A stretch of DNA of 25,391 nucleotides from positions 1 to 25,391 of the forward strand of contig FR895430.1 of the NCBI GenBank assembly GCA_000435595.1, written 5' to 3'. Numbering within the stretch: position 1 is the first letter of the stretch; every line of letters starts with the position of its first letter. Below the pieces are notes generated by a model, which was given only the letters and a program-made list of their open reading frames with translations, did no database searches and had not been told where the DNA came from. Below, piece by piece: positions 21,907-25,391 of this stretch. This DNA is from Firmicutes bacterium CAG:882. Its GTDB lineage: Bacteria; Bacillota; Clostridia; Lachnospirales; Lachnospiraceae. Both the position numbers and the translations under genes were made by a program.

Positions 21907-22115
21907 CAGGCATTTGCGAAACGCAATTTTGGCGATATACAGTTGTGCAAATTTAACCTATTCGCAAGCAGGTACTATGAAGCCGCCGGTACTTAGGCAG
22001 TGTATTTTACTGCGTTATGTACCGTTGCGTGATTCATGTAGCGAAAGTGTACCTGCGGTGAATTGTTAAATTTGTACAACGTCCGCCTTCAATTATATAG
22101 TTTCGCAATTACCTA
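21907..22115 (+). mobile_element. MITE-like element, copy 2 (209 bp)
   Basis: It is in the same orientation and of the same length as copy 1, about 95 percent identical, with ends CAGGCATTTGCGAAAC and GTTTCGCAATTACCTA. It is flanked by a 13-bp direct repeat TTTATATTTTGGA (21894-21906 and 22116-22128). The right-hand duplicate includes the last codons and stop of the MATE gene, so the insertion went exactly into that gene's 3' end without changing its product. Confidence 0.87.
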
Positions 22116-22116
22116 T

Positions 22117-23475
22117 TTATATTTTGGAAATAACTTTCTTATTAAGTATTACAAGGAATAACACCGTCATTATCAGTGACATAATCTCCGCTATCGGGAA
22201 TGCCCACCATACATAGTCCACATTTCCAAGCTTTGAAAGCATATAAGCCACAGGCAGAAGCACTATGAGCTGTCGTGCAACAGACACTATCATGCTGTAC
22301 ACGGCCTTTCCAAGTGCCTGAAATGCACTTCCGCAGGCAATACAGAAGCCGGCAAATATAAAGCTCAGGCTTATGATTCTCAGTGCCGGAACTCCGAGCG
22401 CAAGCATATTGTCCGATGCCTCAAACAGTCTTAAAAGAGGTACAGGTATCGCCTGGAACACAATAAGTCCGACAAAAAGCAGTCCCATAATATAAGCTAC
22501 GCTGTGCTTCATTGTCTTTACCACTCTCTCCCTGCTGCCTGCACCATAATTATATGCGATAACAGGTATAACTCCATTGTTAAAACCGAACGCCGGCATG
22601 AATACGAAGCTCTGAAGCTTAAAATACACGCCAAATACAGCCGTAGCCGTCGATGAGAATGATATGAGAATGACATTCATTCCGTAATTCATAACCGAGC
22701 CGATTGCCTGCATCACTATTGAAGGCACACCTATTCCGTATATCATCTTTATGATATGTCCGCTAGGTCTGAAACCAAGCATGTTAATGTTAACCTCATG
22801 GTTCTTGAAGTGATTGATTGCCGCCGCCATAATACCTGCTGCGATCTGTCCTATAATGGTCGCAACCGCTGCTCCGGTAACTCCCAGCTTAGGCATTCCG
22901 AAAAGTCCGAATATGAGAATCGGATCAAGTATTATGTTGATAACCGCACCAACACTCTGTGTGATCATGGTGTATATGGTTTTTCCCGTAGCCTGAAGCA
23001 TTCGCTCGAACATGAGCTGCGTAAATATACCGAATGAAAAGCAGCATACAACCACCATATAATCTTTGCCGTACTTAATGATTGATTCAATATTAGTCTG
23101 GCTTCTGTAAAAAGGCTCGACAAGAAACAGTCCGATCAAAAGGAATGCCGCATAGCTTAAAACCACCAAAAATACCGCATTCTCAGCAATCTTGTTAACC
23201 CTGTCGTAATCCTTCTCTCCCAGTGAACGTGCAAGCAGTGCATTCACGCCGACAGCCGTGCCGGCTCCGACCGCAATCATAAGATTCTGTATCGGAAAAG
23301 CCATTGATACAGCCGTGAGCGCATCCTCACTTATCTTGGCAACAAATATACTGTCCACTATATTGTAGAGTGCCTGAACAAGCATCGAAATCATAATCGG
23401 AAGAGACATCGATATGATAAGCTTGTCTATCGGCATAACACCCATCTTATTTTCTTTAGTGCTGTTTTCTTTCAT
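22117..23475 (-). CDS. MATE-family efflux transporter
   Basis: This is a 452-residue protein with about twelve membrane helices in two six-helix halves, as usual for MATE (NorM/DinF-related) exporters. Typical stretches are PIMISMLVQALYNIVDSIFVAKI, AVGAGTAVGVNALLARSLGEKDY, PSIVMQAIGSVMNYGMNVIL and the second-half GFNNGVIPVIAYNYGAG. It probably exports drugs or cationic metabolites with Na+ or H+ exchange. I start at the ATG at 23475 because GGAGG lies five bases upstream; the longer frame starts inside a weaker context. It follows the other MATE gene by 30 bp. Its stop codon lies inside the duplicate made by the second MITE-like element. Confidence 0.95.
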   Translation of the reverse strand: MKENSTKENKMGVMPIDKLIISMSLPIMISMLVQALYNIVDSIFVAKISEDALTAVSMAFPIQNLMIAVGAGTAVGVNALLARSLGEKDYDRVNKIAENAVFLVVLSYAAFLLIGLFLVEPFYRSQTNIESIIKYGKDYMVVVCCFSFGIFTQLMFERMLQATGKTIYTMITQSVGAVINIILDPILIFGLFGMPKLGVTGAAVATIIGQIAAGIMAAAINHFKNHEVNINMLGFRPSGHIIKMIYGIGVPSIVMQAIGSVMNYGMNVILISFSSTATAVFGVYFKLQSFVFMPAFGFNNGVIPVIAYNYGAGSRERVVKTMKHSVAYIMGLLFVGLIVFQAIPVPLLRLFEASDNMLALGVPALRIISLSFIFAGFCIACGSAFQALGKAVYSMIVSVARQLIVLLPVAYMLSKLGNVDYVWWAFPIAEIMSLIMTVLFLVILNKKVISKI

Positions 23476-23505
23476 CTTATCCTCCATACAACTCATTTTT
23501 TCTTA

Positions 23506-24807
23506 TCATGTCGTTTTAGAAACGGCAATGCTCTTTTTCATTCCAATAATACTCAATGTCATCGTGACAAGCTCAGCCGCCGGGAATGCAAGCCATACCC
23601 CTGTCATTCCGAACAGTGCTGACAATACAAATGCAAATATCAATATTGCCACAAAGCCTCTCATAATTGATGCCGTGAACGCCCACTTTACAGCCTCAAC
23701 GGCACTGAGCGCGGCAGTTCCTATAATATTTATGCCCGCAAACACAAATCCAAGAAAATACAGCCTTATTCCCTCTCTTGCATAGGAGGCAAGCTCCATA
23801 TTCTTCTCGCTGTTAAAAATTGAAGCTATAGGGTCTGACCATATATAGATTGCCGCAATTATTATCACTGCAAGCCCTATTGCGGTCTTAAGCGCAAGCC
23901 CGACGACGTATCTCACATCCTGCATTCTGCCTTTGCCATAGCTCTCACTGATAAGCGGCTGGGAACCCTGCGCAATTCCGTTAAAAAGTGCTACCGCAAC
24001 AAGCGATATATTGGCAACCACACCGTATGCCGCCACACCGATATTCCCGGCAAGACCAAGAATTATCATATTGAAAGCAACCGTTATAACACCCGAAGAA
24101 ATCTCTCCGACAAATGCCGACACGCCGACCTGACATGAATATACAAGCCTTTTCACCGACGGCAGTACAGGTTTGAACGAAATACTGCATTTTTTTGATC
24201 TGAAATGTATGCAGCATATCAACACGCCGACAACCGGAGACAAAGCAGTGGCAAGCGCCGCCCCACTCATTGACATTCCGAGCGGAAACATGAGCACATA
24301 GTCAAACACTACATTAAAAAGGCTGCTGAACAATGTCGCCGCCATAGCGATTGAAGGATTCCCGTCATTTCTTACAAACGCATTGCATATATGATTACAC
24401 ATAAAAAACGGTGCAAACATCATAAAAATGCGGGTATACTGCTTCCCGACAGCCACGATGGCCTCATCTCCGCCGAGCACACTTATTATCTTATCCGGTA
24501 TGAGCGCACCTGCAACAATAAACACGCTGCTTAAAATCACCGCCCATATTACCGCATTAAAAAAATATCCGTCCGCCGACTTATCATTCTTGTTACGCGC
24601 AACCACGAATCTGATTGCAGAACCCACACCTATCATTGCACCAATCGCAAATATCAGGTTATACAGAGGAAGTACCAGATTAAGTGCTGTTATGCCGTCG
24701 GCACCTACTGCCTTTGATATAAAGAAAGTATCCGCAAGAATATAGAATGACATTCCTAACATTCCAAGCATATTCTGCGACACATATTTGACAAATCTCT
24801 TTAACAT
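23506..24807 (-). CDS. MATE-family efflux transporter
   Basis: This is a 433-residue protein with about twelve membrane helices and MATE-type features (FVKYVSQNMLGMLGMSFYILADTFFI, GVGSAIRFVVARNKND, GAALATALSPVVGVLICC and FNGIAQGSQPLISESYGKG). It is clearly different in sequence from the second MATE, so not a recent duplicate. I choose the ATG at 24807; upstream in-frame starts are TTG or GTG inside the response regulator gene. The ribosome binding site is weak (GAGA), and only 10 bp separate it from the regulator stop, so coupled translation is likely. Confidence 0.93.
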   Translation of the reverse strand: MLKRFVKYVSQNMLGMLGMSFYILADTFFISKAVGADGITALNLVLPLYNLIFAIGAMIGVGSAIRFVVARNKNDKSADGYFFNAVIWAVILSSVFIVAGALIPDKIISVLGGDEAIVAVGKQYTRIFMMFAPFFMCNHICNAFVRNDGNPSIAMAATLFSSLFNVVFDYVLMFPLGMSMSGAALATALSPVVGVLICCIHFRSKKCSISFKPVLPSVKRLVYSCQVGVSAFVGEISSGVITVAFNMIILGLAGNIGVAAYGVVANISLVAVALFNGIAQGSQPLISESYGKGRMQDVRYVVGLALKTAIGLAVIIIAAIYIWSDPIASIFNSEKNMELASYAREGIRLYFLGFVFAGINIIGTAALSAVEAVKWAFTASIMRGFVAILIFAFVLSALFGMTGVWLAFPAAELVTMTLSIIGMKKSIAVSKTT

Positions 24808-24817
24808 TTTTTGTTTC

Positions 24818-25391
24818 TCACATTCTGTACCCAACACCAAGCTCGTTGATGATGTAATTCTTTTTACCCGGTTTATCCCCGAGCTTTTTTCTTATGTTTG
24901 CCATATTCACCTGAAGCTTTTTAATGCTTCCCGTGTCATTATAGCCCCATATCTCATGTATTATAAAATCATAAGTGAGCATTTTGCCCACATGCTCTGA
25001 CAGAAGGGCAACAATATTGTACTCTGTCTGCGTAAGGCGCACCTCTGCACCGTCAACGCTCACTGTTCTTGCGTCATAGTCTATCACAAGCCCACCCGTC
25101 TCAAATTTTCCACCCGGATACTTTCCGTCATCCGATCTATGTGAGGTAACTCTGAGTGCGGTTCTCACCCTCGCTACGAACTCCTCCGAGCCAAACGGCT
25201 TGGTAATGTAGTCATTAGCTCCCATATTGAGTGCTTTCACCTTATCCATCTCGCCATCTCTCGCCGACAACACAATTATAGGTGTCAGTGATCTCTCTCT
25301 CACATACTCAAGCACACACATCCCATCCATGTCCGGAAGTCCAAGGTCTAAAATCATAAGATCCGGTCTGTGTGAATTATACAGAAGCTTC
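24818..25391 (-). CDS. OmpR/KdpE-type response regulator, 5' end outside the window
   Basis: The frame is open to the window edge: 11 further codons (KLLYNSHRPDL) precede the first internal ATG and match the family, so the true start lies beyond 25391. The receiver domain shows the phosphorylated aspartate in LDLGLPDMDG, the switch serine in VLSARDG and the lysine in YITKPF. The C-terminal winged helix reads RLTQTEYNIVALLSEHVGKMLTYDFIIHEIWG and LQVNMANIRKKLGD, ending GVGYRM. The sequence is closest in style to KdpE. No Kdp potassium pump gene is seen; the downstream genes are two MATE exporters in the same unit, which it may control. A sensor kinase gene probably lies upstream, outside the window. 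Confidence 0.93.
   Translation of the reverse strand, partial: KLLYNSHRPDLMILDLGLPDMDGMCVLEYVRERSLTPIIVLSARDGEMDKVKALNMGANDYITKPFGSEEFVARVRTALRVTSHRSDDGKYPGGKFETGGLVIDYDARTVSVDGAEVRLTQTEYNIVALLSEHVGKMLTYDFIIHEIWGYNDTGSIKKLQVNMANIRKKLGDKPGKKNYIINELGVGYRM

Noticed and set aside
24818..25391. Assignment as KdpE controlling a potassium pump.
   Set aside because: The sequence style fits, but no kdp genes are visible and the downstream genes are MATE exporters, so no gene symbol is given.

Overview
The window looks like a chromosomal accessory region of a low-to-mid GC Gram-positive gut anaerobe, most likely a member of the Lachnospiraceae (Bacillota, Clostridia). The grounds are strong AAGGAGG ribosome binding sites, classical -35/-10 promoters, lipoprotein and MATE genes of Firmicute type, a DUF5692 membrane protein, a clostridial-style Fe-S/flavin oxidoreductase and a class C-like group II intron. 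The genus cannot be fixed from sequence reading alone. Almost all genes are on the minus strand; only the HelD-like helicase and a DUF2798 membrane protein are on the plus strand. No rRNA, tRNA or CRISPR array was seen.

Layout. 1-119: 5' end of a group II intron (minus strand) placed directly behind the terminator of a MerR/TipAS regulator gene (165-929), which has a MerR-type promoter with a 19-bp spacer. 1078-2514: a two-gene unit encoding an HNH endonuclease and a small all-alpha NTP pyrophosphohydrolase, with a leader holding two tandem copies of a two-hairpin repeat. 2846-5947: a HelD-like superfamily 1 helicase with an unexpected C-terminal domain resembling the N-terminal beta-sandwich of GH31 glycosidases. 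5955-9452: a MacB/FtsX-type ABC exporter (permease plus ATPase). 9594-12000: a polar amino acid ABC importer whose binding protein appears circularly permuted.

12221-19748: a run of six minus-strand genes that I read as a fatty-acid/redox locus: a large Fe-S/FAD oxidoreductase, a HypA-like zinc protein, DUF5692, a TetR regulator, a strong terminator, then a DUF308 membrane protein and a membrane-anchored oleate hydratase. A palindrome (TGTCTGAA-T-TTCAGACA) sits between the TetR terminator and the DUF308-oleate hydratase unit and is a candidate TetR operator. This suggests regulated detoxification or metabolism of unsaturated fatty acids, but the link between the two halves is inference.

19755-22116 is rich in repeats. 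Two 209-bp MITE-like elements have inverted termini and flanking direct repeats of 11 and 13 bp. A 232-bp palindromic element has 27-bp perfect inverted ends, and a diverged relative lies nearby. They surround a DUF2798 gene and an isochorismatase-family hydrolase. 22117-25391 holds two consecutive MATE exporters behind an OmpR/KdpE-type response regulator whose 5' end lies outside the window.

The most notable observations are the circularly permuted binding protein, the helicase-GH31 N-domain fusion, the oleate hydratase/Fe-S oxidoreductase neighbourhood, and the MITE pair.
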